Assembly: GCA_036984305.1 (NCBI GenBank)
Contig: BQWY01000001.1
Span: 2,501,501-2,565,500, forward strand
From: Nitrospira sp.
Lineage (GTDB): Bacteria; Nitrospirota; Nitrospiria; Nitrospirales; Nitrospiraceae
Direction: 5' to 3'
Length of the DNA: 64,000 nt
In this document: piece by piece, positions 29,524-38,525 of the stretch
How the letters are laid out: every line of letters begins with the position of its first letter
How positions within the stretch are numbered: position 1 is the stretch's first letter
Notes under the pieces: model-generated
What the model was told of the DNA's origin: nothing
Database searches by the model: none
Seen by the model: only the letters and a program-made list of their open reading frames with translations
Program-made: the position numbers and the translations under genes

Positions 29524-30019
29524 AAGACACCCCGAGCAGCGGTGAGTGGAGAGAAGACACGCACTTCAACGAAAGTCTAACAAAACGTTCACGAACCGCA
29601 AGAAATGGCGTCTTTCCTACGTTCGCGGCGTGTCGAGCAAGGGGAACTGATGCACATGAGGAAGACTCGCCCAGCGAAGCCGGATCCGATCCCTATGCCA
29701 GCCGGACACGTCGGGAACCGCACGAGGACGAGGTGCGGCACAGGACAGGATCTTCACACGGAAGCCGGGACGACAATGAGGCGAGGATAATTCGCCTGAC
29801 ATTGATCGGTAGGACGACCTGCGGCATACCTGGCAGGAAAGGCAAGGCCGATTCGCGGTACGTTGATGGCAATTCTGCCGTATAAGAAACAACGGCTTAC
29901 GATGATATTTTTGAGTTCTACTTAAATAAATGATAGGCGGTGGGCGGGAGCGACCGAGGAAGTGTCACCCCAACGCAGCGGGGCGTGAGACATTGCCACT
30001 CGATGAGACTCTGGGAAGG
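29524..30019. other. 496-base intergenic stretch
   Basis: Separates the nucleotide-sugar dehydrogenase gene from the secretin operon, both on the minus strand. I see no gene in it. The end nearest the secretin gene holds a probable promoter (29574-29601). A GC-rich inverted repeat near 29965-29990 downstream of the dehydrogenase lacks a T-tract, so I do not call it a terminator. Confidence 0.5.
29574..29601 (-). promoter_or_regulatory. possible sigma70 promoter of the secretion operon
   Basis: TTGCGG (29601-29596) and TAGACT (29579-29574) lie 16 bases apart on the minus strand, each matching four of six consensus bases, about 50 bases before the secretin start codon. Weak but well placed. 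Confidence 0.35.
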
Positions 30020-31378
30020 CTAAAGACGCCAATACCGCACTCCTGGCGGCACGAGTGTCGGATCCAGACAGGCTTTGACGTCGATGAGCACACCCTGAGA
30101 CTTCTTCCGCAAGGGCGCCAGCATCTTCGAGAGCCCCATGTCCAGATAGGCTCTGTGGGACACCGCGAGGATCACCGCATCGACATTGATTATCTTGTTC
30201 CACTCCAACAGGTGAATCTTATATTCGACGTGCGCCTCCTCAGGCTCGGCCAGAGGGTCGTGAACCAGGACTTCCACGCCATACTCGTGCAATTCCCGAA
30301 TGATGTCGGGCACGCGGCTGTTTCGAAGGTCCGGCACATTCTCCTTAAACGTCAGCCCGAGCACGGCGACACGCAGATCCTTGACCGGACGATCCTGAAG
30401 GCTCAGAAGCTTGATCGTCTTCTCCGCGATAAACTTGCCCATGCCATTGTTGATGCGGCGCCCCGCCAAAATGACCTGAGGGTGATACCCCACCGCTTCC
30501 GCCTTGCTCGTCAGATAATAGGGGTCGACACCGATACAATGCCCGCCCACGAGGCCGGGGGTGAATTTGAGGAAATTCCATTTTGTCCCCGCAGCGTCCA
30601 AGACCGATTTCGTATCGATCCCCACACGATCGAAAATAAGGGCCAGCTCGTTCATCAGCGCGATATTCAAATCGCGCTGTGTATTCTCGATCACCTTGGC
30701 CGCTTCCGCCACACGAATGTTCGAAGCGCGATGAATACCGGCCTTGACGACGAGGCCGTAGGTATTGGCGACAATGTCCAGCGTCTCGGCGTCTTGAGCC
30801 GAGACGACTTTGATGATGCTCTCCAGCGTATGAGCCTTGTCGCCTGGGTTGATACGTTCCGGCGAATAGCCGAGATGAAAGTCGCGTCCGCACTTGAGAT
30901 GAGACGTCTGCTCGAGGATAGGCTGACAGATCTCCTCCGTGAGACCTGGATACACCGTCGATTCGTAGACGACGATGGTCCCTTTCGACAGGTGTGCACC
31001 GATGGTTTCGGAGGCTCGGCAGAGTGCCGTCACATCGGGCTGGAGCGCGTCATTGATGGGAGTCGGTACCGCAACGATGATAAAATCCGCCCGACTCAGC
31101 ATCGTGGGATCGGACGAAAAGACCACCCGCGATGCCTTGAGATCCGCTGTGGAAACCTCGTTGGTTCGATCGATTCCATGCCGCAGTTCGTCGATCTTAG
31201 CCGTATTGACGTCAAAACCCAGGACCGGGAGATGCTTCGCAAAGGCGATGGCAATCGGCAGCCCCACGTATCCGAGCCCAACCACGGCCACGTGCTTAGC
31301 GACCAATTTACCGTGTATCGACCTTTCCTCCGCTCGCGCGTTGGGCACGTTCCGCTTTCGATTCGACGGTTTTGCCAC
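30020..31378 (-). CDS. UDP-N-acetylglucosamine 6-dehydrogenase-like nucleotide-sugar dehydrogenase (TviB/WbpA type)
   Basis: About 452 residues. Enzymes of this family oxidise C6 of a UDP- or GDP-sugar to a uronic acid. The N-terminal Rossmann motif is VAVVGLGYVGLPIAIAF. YESTVYPGLTEE and the catalytic-cysteine loop GLVGGHCIGVDPYYL (C in GGHC) are intact, and RINNGMGKFIAEK is typical of the TviB/WbpA branch acting on UDP-GlcNAc or UDP-GalNAc. GTG 31378 is chosen because AAGGAG lies eight bases before it; an ATG at 31384 is too close. The substrate is inferred from the subfamily pattern. Confidence 0.88.
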   Translation of the reverse strand: MAKPSNRKRNVPNARAEERSIHGKLVAKHVAVVGLGYVGLPIAIAFAKHLPVLGFDVNTAKIDELRHGIDRTNEVSTADLKASRVVFSSDPTMLSRADFIIVAVPTPINDALQPDVTALCRASETIGAHLSKGTIVVYESTVYPGLTEEICQPILEQTSHLKCGRDFHLGYSPERINPGDKAHTLESIIKVVSAQDAETLDIVANTYGLVVKAGIHRASNIRVAEAAKVIENTQRDLNIALMNELALIFDRVGIDTKSVLDAAGTKWNFLKFTPGLVGGHCIGVDPYYLTSKAEAVGYHPQVILAGRRINNGMGKFIAEKTIKLLSLQDRPVKDLRVAVLGLTFKENVPDLRNSRVPDIIRELHEYGVEVLVHDPLAEPEEAHVEYKIHLLEWNKIINVDAVILAVSHRAYLDMGLSKMLAPLRKKSQGVLIDVKACLDPTLVPPGVRYWRL

Positions 31379-31596
31379 GGGCATCACTCCTTGCAAGATC
31401 AGCTTCTCACGGTACCTTAGATGACGGCCAAACGGAAACGAAAAGTGCCCTTACGCCGACTCCTCTGGTGAAATGGCTTCTTTCCCATCCTTCGATTTCG
31501 ATTGACCGAGTCAGAGGGGGCACACGGATACCACTCGCGAACCGTTCCCTTGCCACAGCATCAGCCCAGTGTGCGGAGACGGATGAGACGAGAACG

Positions 31597-33201
31597 TCAA
31601 CCAGGCGGGCTCTCTTTCGTGATGCGGATCAGCATCGTCGGACCCCGTTCCACGATCACATCTCCATGTGACACCAGAAAATGTTTGAACGTCGAGGACA
31701 AGTTATATCCCCAAATGTAGTCATAGCGAGTGAAAATCGGTGTCCAATTAACTTGATCCACAGTCGTCTCTCGCTCGGTCGGCATATAGCCTGTATCGGG
31801 AGAGCGAAGATGAATCGGAAACGCCGCGTGCCACGCATAGAGGGTTGGAACAAACGCATGCCGGTAAATCGTTCCATAGTGAGCCGTATGGTAGAAGTGC
31901 ATATCCCATAACCAATCAGCCGTCATTGACCGATCGTGCACGAACATGGGGTATACCCTGGCTTCTTCCGGCATCCGCTCCAGCATCTGCACCTGCGCAG
32001 CCACCTCCGTCCCGATCCGATTCCAGTAGTACCAAACCTCGGCAGCCCGCACGGCACACAGCACGATCAAGCCCGCGAGGACCGCGCGGGCCACTCTGCG
32101 CGACACATCGATCCGGAGCGCCAATACGAGCAGAACGGCGGCAGGGATGATGATCCGGCGGTCGACATAGGTGGATGCCACCCCTCCACTCATGGGCGCG
32201 ATGAGGTAGAGCACGAACAACACTCCGCCGGCCACCACCATCTCACGAACCAGGCGAGGCGACCCGGCATATTTCCACGAGAGCAGCATCAACCCGACGA
32301 AGGTCACCCCCAACGTTCCATCCAGGACCGCGTCATAACTGAGAAACGGGTACGCGAGGCCGGTCGCTTTCTTGATCAAAATCGGATCCCACCACTGCAT
32401 GGGATCTTTTCGCGCAATCCCGGAGGTGTACCAGAGATAGGCCACGACCGGTGGAACGAGCGGTATGAAGTCGAGCAGGTGCTGGATTCGGACCTGCTTC
32501 GTCTTTAGCACATCAAGACCCGTCACACACACGGCCGCGACACCCAGAAAGATGAACGCGGACAGATGGGCGACATAACAGCTCGCCGCCAAAAGCGTCA
32601 TCAGAAGATACCGCCCCCACGTCCACTCGGAGCGGGATCGCAGCCAGAACGCCAGCGCAATGAAAAACACGCCCAGACCGAACAGATAGTTCAGCAAGCC
32701 CATGGGCCAGAAGAAATTGTAGAGAAAGAACGTGCTCACCACGGCACTCCAATGGGGACGCGCATTGACAGACGTTCCCAGAAGATGCACGCCCGCCGCG
32801 AACACCAGCACAGTGAGCGACAGAAAGAGACGGCTCGCTACCTCCACTCCAGCGAACGTCATGAGAAGCGGCACCAGCAGATCCATGGCCAGATTGGGGA
32901 TCAGCCACCAGTTCGGCTCGTACTCATATTGAGTCTGATAGAACGCAACGGCACCATAGTCATGGAGTATGACGGCCCGCGCCAGATGGTTCGGGTAATC
33001 ATGCATGGCGGGATAAGGAGAGAACCAGATCGGACAGAGTTGCAAAACGACCAGGCAGCCGAAGACCGCGTTATATACCCGCTGTTCACGAGACGGGCCG
33101 GTATCCATCAGGCCGCTCACTTCGCCCCCGGTTTCAACAGCGGACCGTAGGATGACAGGACCTCCGCCGGTCAGGGTGGACTGATCCGCGTTCTGTGCCA
33201 T
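31597..33201 (-). CDS. polytopic membrane protein, probable GT-C type glycosyltransferase
   Basis: 534 residues with about ten to twelve hydrophobic helices (for example VFGCLVVLQLCPIWF, VSTFFLYNFFWPMGLLNYLF, LGVTFVGLMLLSW, GLIVLCAVRAAEVW). An early loop reads FSPYPAMHDYPNHLARAVIL, with acidic residues placed as in the first periplasmic loop of GT-C enzymes that use polyprenyl-phosphate sugars. A soluble C-terminal part follows (about 430-534). I cannot name a subfamily. It lies between the UDP-sugar dehydrogenase and a UbiA-type prenyltransferase, which supports a surface-glycan role. Confidence 0.65.
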   Translation of the reverse strand: MAQNADQSTLTGGGPVILRSAVETGGEVSGLMDTGPSREQRVYNAVFGCLVVLQLCPIWFSPYPAMHDYPNHLARAVILHDYGAVAFYQTQYEYEPNWWLIPNLAMDLLVPLLMTFAGVEVASRLFLSLTVLVFAAGVHLLGTSVNARPHWSAVVSTFFLYNFFWPMGLLNYLFGLGVFFIALAFWLRSRSEWTWGRYLLMTLLAASCYVAHLSAFIFLGVAAVCVTGLDVLKTKQVRIQHLLDFIPLVPPVVAYLWYTSGIARKDPMQWWDPILIKKATGLAYPFLSYDAVLDGTLGVTFVGLMLLSWKYAGSPRLVREMVVAGGVLFVLYLIAPMSGGVASTYVDRRIIIPAAVLLVLALRIDVSRRVARAVLAGLIVLCAVRAAEVWYYWNRIGTEVAAQVQMLERMPEEARVYPMFVHDRSMTADWLWDMHFYHTAHYGTIYRHAFVPTLYAWHAAFPIHLRSPDTGYMPTERETTVDQVNWTPIFTRYDYIWGYNLSSTFKHFLVSHGDVIVERGPTMLIRITKESPPG

Positions 33202-33282
33202 TTCTTACCCGTGGAAGCGGCGCGCGGTAGGGCGGTTTACGATCGGCACATGACGGTGTGCCTTTACCCGCCAGGTTGGCCA

Positions 33283-34272
33283 CTATCGGTTCGAGCCGAT
33301 GCTCCAGAGCTTGGGAACTTGGGCATCGACACCGAACCAGTCATGCAGTGCAGGAATGTGGGTGAACATCAACAACACGAAGGTCCCCAGGCAGAGAACG
33401 AGGTAGGTCATGAAGCGCCCCTCTCGATATAAGCGCTCCGGATGCTGGACCGGGCTGTTGGGCCGGAGGCCGATCTCCAAATAATAGGTCACCATCCCGG
33501 CGGCGAGAGGAACCAACAAAATGAGTTCGACGTGATAGCGTACGATGAAGACGCCCCCAAATAACGTGGCTGCGGCCGCGTAGAAGAAGAGGCTCAGCAA
33601 GAGCCGTTTTTCCGTATAGTACGCGAAAGAGCTTCGATAGGCGGCAGCGGTGGTATGATCTCCGATATGCCGATACTCGGCGTACCGTTTCACCGCCATG
33701 AAGAATGCCCCGATCATCCAATAAGCAAGCACGAGGGATAACGGCGGTACCTTTCCGTCAATCAGTATGAACCACCCGAGGCACAAGCGGATGGGATTAT
33801 TGATGGATTCAGAAAGGACATCGAGATAAGGCCATTCCTTGGTCCTGATCGGAGGCACGTTATAGACCAAGCCCATGAACCAGAAGGACGCCGCGGTCGC
33901 CGCAAAAGGCACATTGACGCGCAGGGCGAGCCACATGCCCACCGCCGCCAGCCCTGCCCATTGTACGTAGACGAGCCCTGGGCGGACGAGTCCGTTCGGA
34001 ACGGGCCGATGACGCTTTTCCGGGTGTAGACGATCCCGCGGGCCATCGAGCAATTCATTCAGTGAGTAATTGCTCGAGGCAATCAAGCACGTCGCCAACA
34101 GGCCCATCATGATCGACGGGATGATGCTCGACGAGAACAGGCCCGGCTCCGCGAATAGGGCGACAATAACGCCCAGGAACATGAAGACGTTCTTGAACCA
34201 ATGGTCGATGCGCGCGATCTGAACGTAGGGCCAGACTCCGCTTCCACTTTTTTCAACGGTCAACGATTTCAT
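33283..34272 (-). CDS. UbiA-family prenyltransferase (decaprenyl-phosphate phosphoribosyltransferase-like), copy 1
   Basis: 329 residues, polytopic. The first acidic motif NYSLNELLDGPRDRLHPEK is the UbiA-superfamily Nxxx(N/D)xxxD pattern with the RHRP that follows. The start IARIDHWFKNVFMF resembles DPPR-synthase-type members, which transfer phosphoribose from PRPP to polyprenyl phosphate. The second aspartate motif is weaker (YNVPPIRTKEWPYLDVLSES). AGGGGA precedes the ATG by about nine bases. A second relative is at 40910-41842. Donor and acceptor are inferred from the family. Confidence 0.78.
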   Translation of the reverse strand: MKSLTVEKSGSGVWPYVQIARIDHWFKNVFMFLGVIVALFAEPGLFSSSIIPSIMMGLLATCLIASSNYSLNELLDGPRDRLHPEKRHRPVPNGLVRPGLVYVQWAGLAAVGMWLALRVNVPFAATAASFWFMGLVYNVPPIRTKEWPYLDVLSESINNPIRLCLGWFILIDGKVPPLSLVLAYWMIGAFFMAVKRYAEYRHIGDHTTAAAYRSSFAYYTEKRLLLSLFFYAAAATLFGGVFIVRYHVELILLVPLAAGMVTYYLEIGLRPNSPVQHPERLYREGRFMTYLVLCLGTFVLLMFTHIPALHDWFGVDAQVPKLWSIGSNR

Positions 34273-35140
34273 GAGGTATTTCCCCTAATTTAGCGATATT
34301 AATGAAACTGCTGGCTCGCCTGGGATCACCCCTCCATCCGAGTAGTGGTACCCCTACGCAATAAAGCGCGCGACATGGTACTCCGGTTCAACGTTGGCTC
34401 AAACCACCCTTTTGGGGGGGGTCGATTGTCCCAATTCTGCGAAGTGCAGGAAGCTCAATGGGCCTGTAAGCTCATATAGTGTCCACCCGAGTTCCTCCCC
34501 CTCCTAACTGGGTCGTTCTAGATTTCACCCAAACTTACCGAGAGAGCTAGCTCCAATCAGGCCTCGAGAAAGTCTCGGGACGGAGCCGGGAAAACTATCC
34601 ATGCGAGGAGCGACGGAAAAAATGGCATGAAACCTAATGCAACGGATAAGCAGTACCCGCAAACATCCTGAACTAAGACACATTGGCAAAGGTCGCGACC
34701 TCGATACCATCACAAATCCACGGTCTGCCTGCGTCGAGTATTTGGCATCCCTCCTCAGCTTCCCCGATTGGCGGAAGATGACCGGTGCCGGCCCAGACCG
34801 AGCTGTGCCACGACGAATGATCGCAAGAATGGAAGAGACCTGGGGGTGTGAACCTACACCTTGTACATCTGGCGTACAGTCCGTCACGTGAGGAACAGTG
34901 GTCGCGTTCCAAAATTTGACTGATGAAGAGGTCGATTGGGCCAGAAGTGTGGGATAAAACGAGGAATACAAAAAAATGGCGCTGCGACGAACGTGAATTG
35001 CTCCTCGGCATCTCTCTTGCTTCTCCCCAAGCCCCGATATCGAGCGATGCCGTAGAGAGCCACGCTCGCATTGCTTCTAACCCGATGGATAAGAGGGATC
35101 GACAAGAAAAGATCCAAACGACCAAGACAAGATAATTGGC
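34273..35140. other. 868-base divergent intergenic region
   Basis: Lies between divergent genes (UbiA copy 1 on minus, riboswitch-controlled adhesin on plus). It is less GC-rich than its surroundings, and the open frames here lack credible starts and protein character. The plus-strand promoter for the riboswitch transcript should be at its right end; a -10-like GATAAT lies at 35131-35136, without a good -35, so an activator or another sigma factor is possible. Confidence 0.45.
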
Positions 35141-35236
35141 GTGACAAGGGCAAACTGCCTGAGAAGGCAGGACGCAAAGCCAAGAGACCTCAGCGGGACT
35201 CGTTCCACATCCTGACGGTCAGTCTGGCTGCCACGC
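35141..35236 (+). ncRNA. cyclic di-GMP-I (GEMM-I) riboswitch
   Basis: The sequence GGGCAAACTGCC (35148-35159), a GAGA tetraloop closed by CTGCC/GGCAG, then GGACGCAAAGCC (35169-35180), reproduces the highly conserved P1a/P1b core of GEMM-I aptamers. A second helix follows and closes with GGCTGCC near 35225-35232. The GNRA loop and ACGCAAAGCC are the diagnostic parts. It lies about 105 bases upstream of the secreted BACON-repeat protein on the same strand. No homology search was run; the motif match is strong. Confidence 0.88.
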
Positions 35237-35306
35237 GGGCTCCGACAAGGAAGCGGGTCACACCGCATCTTCCGCCGTGCGGGAGATCCCTTCAGGGGCG
35301 TGGTAG

Positions 35307-35335
35307 CCGGCCGATGAAGTGTAAAGGAGGGCCGG
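35307..35335 (+). promoter_or_regulatory. Shine-Dalgarno-occluding hairpin, probable riboswitch expression platform
   Basis: A 6-bp GC stem CCGGCC (35307-35312) with GGCCGG (35330-35335) encloses a loop that holds AAAGGAG of the Shine-Dalgarno sequence AAAGGAGG (35323-35330), ten bases before the ATG at 35340. Formation would hinder ribosome binding. No T-tract is nearby, so translational control is more likely than termination. Confidence 0.55.
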
Positions 35336-35339
35336 ACCC

Positions 35340-38300
35340 ATGCAACAGAGCGATGATCGGTGCTCGCGTTCCCTCTCAGATCCTCTCCTCATCCTTTCGT
35401 GGGCCAGCGTGTGGTTGAGCCTCTCGGTACTGAGCCCGGGGCTCCTCTTCGGGCCGACCAACGCCGCCGCTCAGCCTGCCACTGAGGAATCTGTCAAGGA
35501 ATCGGGAAAAGACGCCGATTCGTCGTCGCATTCGTTGATCCGGAAACCGTCCAAGAGTTCCATGTCGACCGTGTCGCCATACGCCGGGACCGCACAGGGC
35601 CAAACCAAACACTCCGGCCAAAGTCGATCGAGCACACGGCCTCGGTCGTCGAGCGATCGCGCTCATATGCCAGCGCCCCTCCCTCCTGCCCCAAGCAGCT
35701 CGACCCAGGCTACACAGGCACAGGTTGGAACGTCGATTTCGAGCACGGTTGCACCTCCTCGACCAGCCGCAACGCTCATGCCAAGCGCGCCGACCACGGT
35801 GCCGTTAGGCACAGCGTCACCGAAACCAGGCGTGCTGGGCTCGGCCAAGACATCTGCCAAAACGGGATCGGCGGGAACTTCTTCAAGTCCAGGAGCGACT
35901 CCCTCTTCAAGCACGTTGGCCAACCCTGGTTCATCTGGAAACGGGAAAGGCCCATCGATCAGTGGTCGAGGCTTCACGAGACTCCAGAGCAAGTTTCCCG
36001 AGGTCGAGCGCGTGGTTGAACAGATCCAGAAGAAGTCTGCTCCGGTCGAGACAGCACCCGCTCCGACTCCATCCCCTACCCCTGCACCAACGCCAACGCC
36101 GGCTCCAGCACCAGCGCCCACACTGAGCATCGCGCCTGGGGCACTCAGTTTCTCAGCAACGGCTGGGACGAGCAATCCTGCCAATCAGTTGCTGACCATT
36201 TCGAGCACCGGCGGGACCACCCCCGCATGGACACTCGCGGACAATGCCGCGTGGTTGAATCCCAACACGTCGTCCGGATCGGGTACGCAGTCGGTCTCTG
36301 TGTCGGTGAACATCACCGGCCTCGCCGCCGGCACGTACACCGGCATGATGACGCTGAGTTCGTCGGGGGCTGCGAATGGACCGCTCTCGGTCCCGGTAAC
36401 ACTGACCGTGGTCGCGGCACCCCAACCGGCACCGGATTTGACCGTGAGCCCGAGTGCGCTGTCGTTCTCGGCCCAGGGGGGGACGGTCACACCCTCCTAT
36501 CAGACCTTGACCATCACAAACAGTGGCGGAGGGAGTTTGTCTTGGACGGCGAGCGATCCATCCAGTTGGCTGCTGAAAAATACCCAGTCTGGGAGCGGTA
36601 ATGGCTCGGTCAACGTGTGGATCGATCCCACTGGAATGGCGGCCGGCACCTACACATCCAGTGTTACCATCGCGGCAAGCGGCGCCGCGAATACACCGCG
36701 TGTTATTCCGGTCACGCTGACCATCGCAGCGGCGCCTCAGCCCACGATTGGATTGTCGCCCACCTCCCTCAGCTTCTCCGGCACACAAGGTTCGACTAAT
36801 CCTGCAAACCAATCCATTACTGTCAGCAATACGGGATCGGGCACACTGACATGGTCGGTGAGCGATAATGCGGGTTGGCTGACGGCTACCCAGTCCGGGA
36901 GTTCTATTCTTGCAAGTGTCAATCTGACCGGATTAGGGGCAGGTACTTATTCCGCGGCGATCACCGTCACTGCTACCGGAGCGACCAATACTCCGCGGAC
37001 CATTCCGGTCACGCTGACCGTCACGGCCGCGCCTCAACCCACGATCGGTTTGTCGCCCACCTCGCTCAGCTTCTCCGGCACACAGGGGGCGACCAATCCC
37101 ACGAACCAATCTATTGTCGTCAGCAATACGGGATCAGGGACACTGACATGGTCGGTGAGCGACAATGCCGCATGGCTGACCGCGACGCAATCCGGGAACT
37201 CGATCGTCGCGAGTACGAATCTTACCGGCTTGGGGGCCGGCACCTATACGGCCGCCATTACGGTGGTCGCCACAGGCGCGACCAATACGCCCCAGACCAT
37301 CCCCGTCACGTTAGTCGTCGGAGCACCTGCCGCGCAGCCGACGATCGGCTTGAGCCCTAGCGCACTGTCGTTCTCGGGGACGGCAGGTGGATCCAACCCG
37401 TCGAATCAAACCATCGCGGTGAGCAATACGGGGACCGGGAGTTTAACCTGGAGCGTCAGCGACAATCAGTCGTGGTTGACGGCCACGCAATCCGGCAACT
37501 CCATCGTGTCCGGCGTCAACATCTCGGGATTGTCAGCTGGTAACTATAGCGGAACCATTACGGTCGTGGCCTCTGGAGCGACGAATACGCCGCAAACCAT
37601 TCCCGTCAACCTCACGATCTCGGCGGCGCCAGCCCCATCGCCTACCATCAGCGTCAGCCCAACCAGCTTCTCCTACACAGTCGATGCCAGTACGGCATAT
37701 TCCGCCAGCCAAACGCTGAACATCTCGAACACTGGTGGCGGGACGCTGAACTGGGTCGCGACCGATCCGGTCGATTGGCTCCAAAAAAATACCGGGTCTG
37801 GCACGGGAAACGGCTCGGTCAACATGTGGATCGTTCCCAGCGGCCTGTCGGCCGGCACCTACACGACCACGGTGACCGTCTCGGCCAGCGGCGCCACCAA
37901 TCCTGTCGTGACAGTACCTGTCACGGTGACGATCACCGCGCCAGCCCCGACGCCGACCATCGGGCTCAGCCCGACCAGTCTCTCATTTAGCGCCACGACG
38001 TCCGGCAGTAATCCGGGCAGCCAAAGCATCGGCGTCAGCAACGTGGGGACGGGTACGCTCACCTGGAGTGTGACGGACAATGCAAGCTGGTTGACCGCCA
38101 CACAATCCGGCAATACGATCGTGGCGAGCGTAAACAAGAGCGGCCTGGCGGCAGGCACCTACAACGCGATGATCACCGTCACGGCCTCGGGTGCGACCAA
38201 TACCCCGCGGACCATTCCAGTGTCACTCACGCTATCGGCAGGCACGGTCAATCAATCGGCGAGCTTGACCTGGAGTGCCAACGGCGAGTCTGATTTGGCC

Positions 38301-38492
38301 GGATACAAAGTCTATAGAGCCACGGCGTCCGGCGCGTACGGAGCGCCGATCGCCGTGATCCAAGGCAACATCACCAGCTATACGGCGACCGGCCTGCAAG
38401 CGGGGACGACCTATTTCTTCGTGGTCACCGCCTATGACAACACGGGAAACGAATCAGGCTGGTCAAACGAAGTGAGTAAGAGTATCTTCTAA
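35340..38492 (+). CDS. secreted BACON-repeat protein with C-terminal fibronectin type III domain, c-di-GMP-controlled
   Basis: 1050 residues. A signal peptide is visible (hydrophobic about 17-38, ending NAAA). About 190 residues rich in Ser/Thr/Pro follow, then a linker of alternating Pro-Thr/Ala. Seven BACON-like beta-sandwich repeats of roughly 100 residues begin near 36117, 36432, 36741, 37038, 37338, 37641 and 37953. They share LSFS.....NP.NQ, the TLTWSVSDN.WL core and GLGAGTY. A single fibronectin type III domain ends the protein (DLAGYKVYRATASG, YFFVVTAYDNTGNESGWSNE). No LPXTG, PEP-CTERM or autotransporter anchor is visible. The domains suggest carbohydrate or mucin binding; a matrix adhesin role is inferred, and the upstream riboswitch supports it. 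Confidence 0.85.
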   Translation: MQQSDDRCSRSLSDPLLILSWASVWLSLSVLSPGLLFGPTNAAAQPATEESVKESGKDADSSSHSLIRKPSKSSMSTVSPYAGTAQGQTKHSGQSRSSTRPRSSSDRAHMPAPLPPAPSSSTQATQAQVGTSISSTVAPPRPAATLMPSAPTTVPLGTASPKPGVLGSAKTSAKTGSAGTSSSPGATPSSSTLANPGSSGNGKGPSISGRGFTRLQSKFPEVERVVEQIQKKSAPVETAPAPTPSPTPAPTPTPAPAPAPTLSIAPGALSFSATAGTSNPANQLLTISSTGGTTPAWTLADNAAWLNPNTSSGSGTQSVSVSVNITGLAAGTYTGMMTLSSSGAANGPLSVPVTLTVVAAPQPAPDLTVSPSALSFSAQGGTVTPSYQTLTITNSGGGSLSWTASDPSSWLLKNTQSGSGNGSVNVWIDPTGMAAGTYTSSVTIAASGAANTPRVIPVTLTIAAAPQPTIGLSPTSLSFSGTQGSTNPANQSITVSNTGSGTLTWSVSDNAGWLTATQSGSSILASVNLTGLGAGTYSAAITVTATGATNTPRTIPVTLTVTAAPQPTIGLSPTSLSFSGTQGATNPTNQSIVVSNTGSGTLTWSVSDNAAWLTATQSGNSIVASTNLTGLGAGTYTAAITVVATGATNTPQTIPVTLVVGAPAAQPTIGLSPSALSFSGTAGGSNPSNQTIAVSNTGTGSLTWSVSDNQSWLTATQSGNSIVSGVNISGLSAGNYSGTITVVASGATNTPQTIPVNLTISAAPAPSPTISVSPTSFSYTVDASTAYSASQTLNISNTGGGTLNWVATDPVDWLQKNTGSGTGNGSVNMWIVPSGLSAGTYTTTVTVSASGATNPVVTVPVTVTITAPAPTPTIGLSPTSLSFSATTSGSNPGSQSIGVSNVGTGTLTWSVTDNASWLTATQSGNTIVASVNKSGLAAGTYNAMITVTASGATNTPRTIPVSLTLSAGTVNQSASLTWSANGESDLAGYKVYRATASGAYGAPIAVIQGNITSYTATGLQAGTTYFFVVTAYDNTGNESGWSNEVSKSIF

Positions 38493-38525
38493 AACGAACT
38501 GGGCTTAGAAGGGAGATCGTTGATT

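Noticed and set aside
29960-29995. GC-rich inverted repeat after the nucleotide-sugar dehydrogenase as a terminator
   Set aside because: The pairing is interrupted and no T-tract follows on the minus strand.
29930-31420. A 496-codon plus-strand open frame opposite the nucleotide-sugar dehydrogenase
   Set aside because: The minus-strand dehydrogenase has all catalytic motifs and a proper ribosome binding site; the opposite frame is a mirror artefact.
34525-35125. Minus-strand open frames of 148 and 150 codons in the divergent intergenic region
   Set aside because: They overlap each other, lack ribosome binding sites, have odd composition and overlap the probable promoter region of the riboswitch transcript.
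36750-37640. Tandem near-identical units considered as a CRISPR-like or satellite array
   Set aside because: The 297-300 base units are in frame and encode BACON-like domains, so they are protein repeats.
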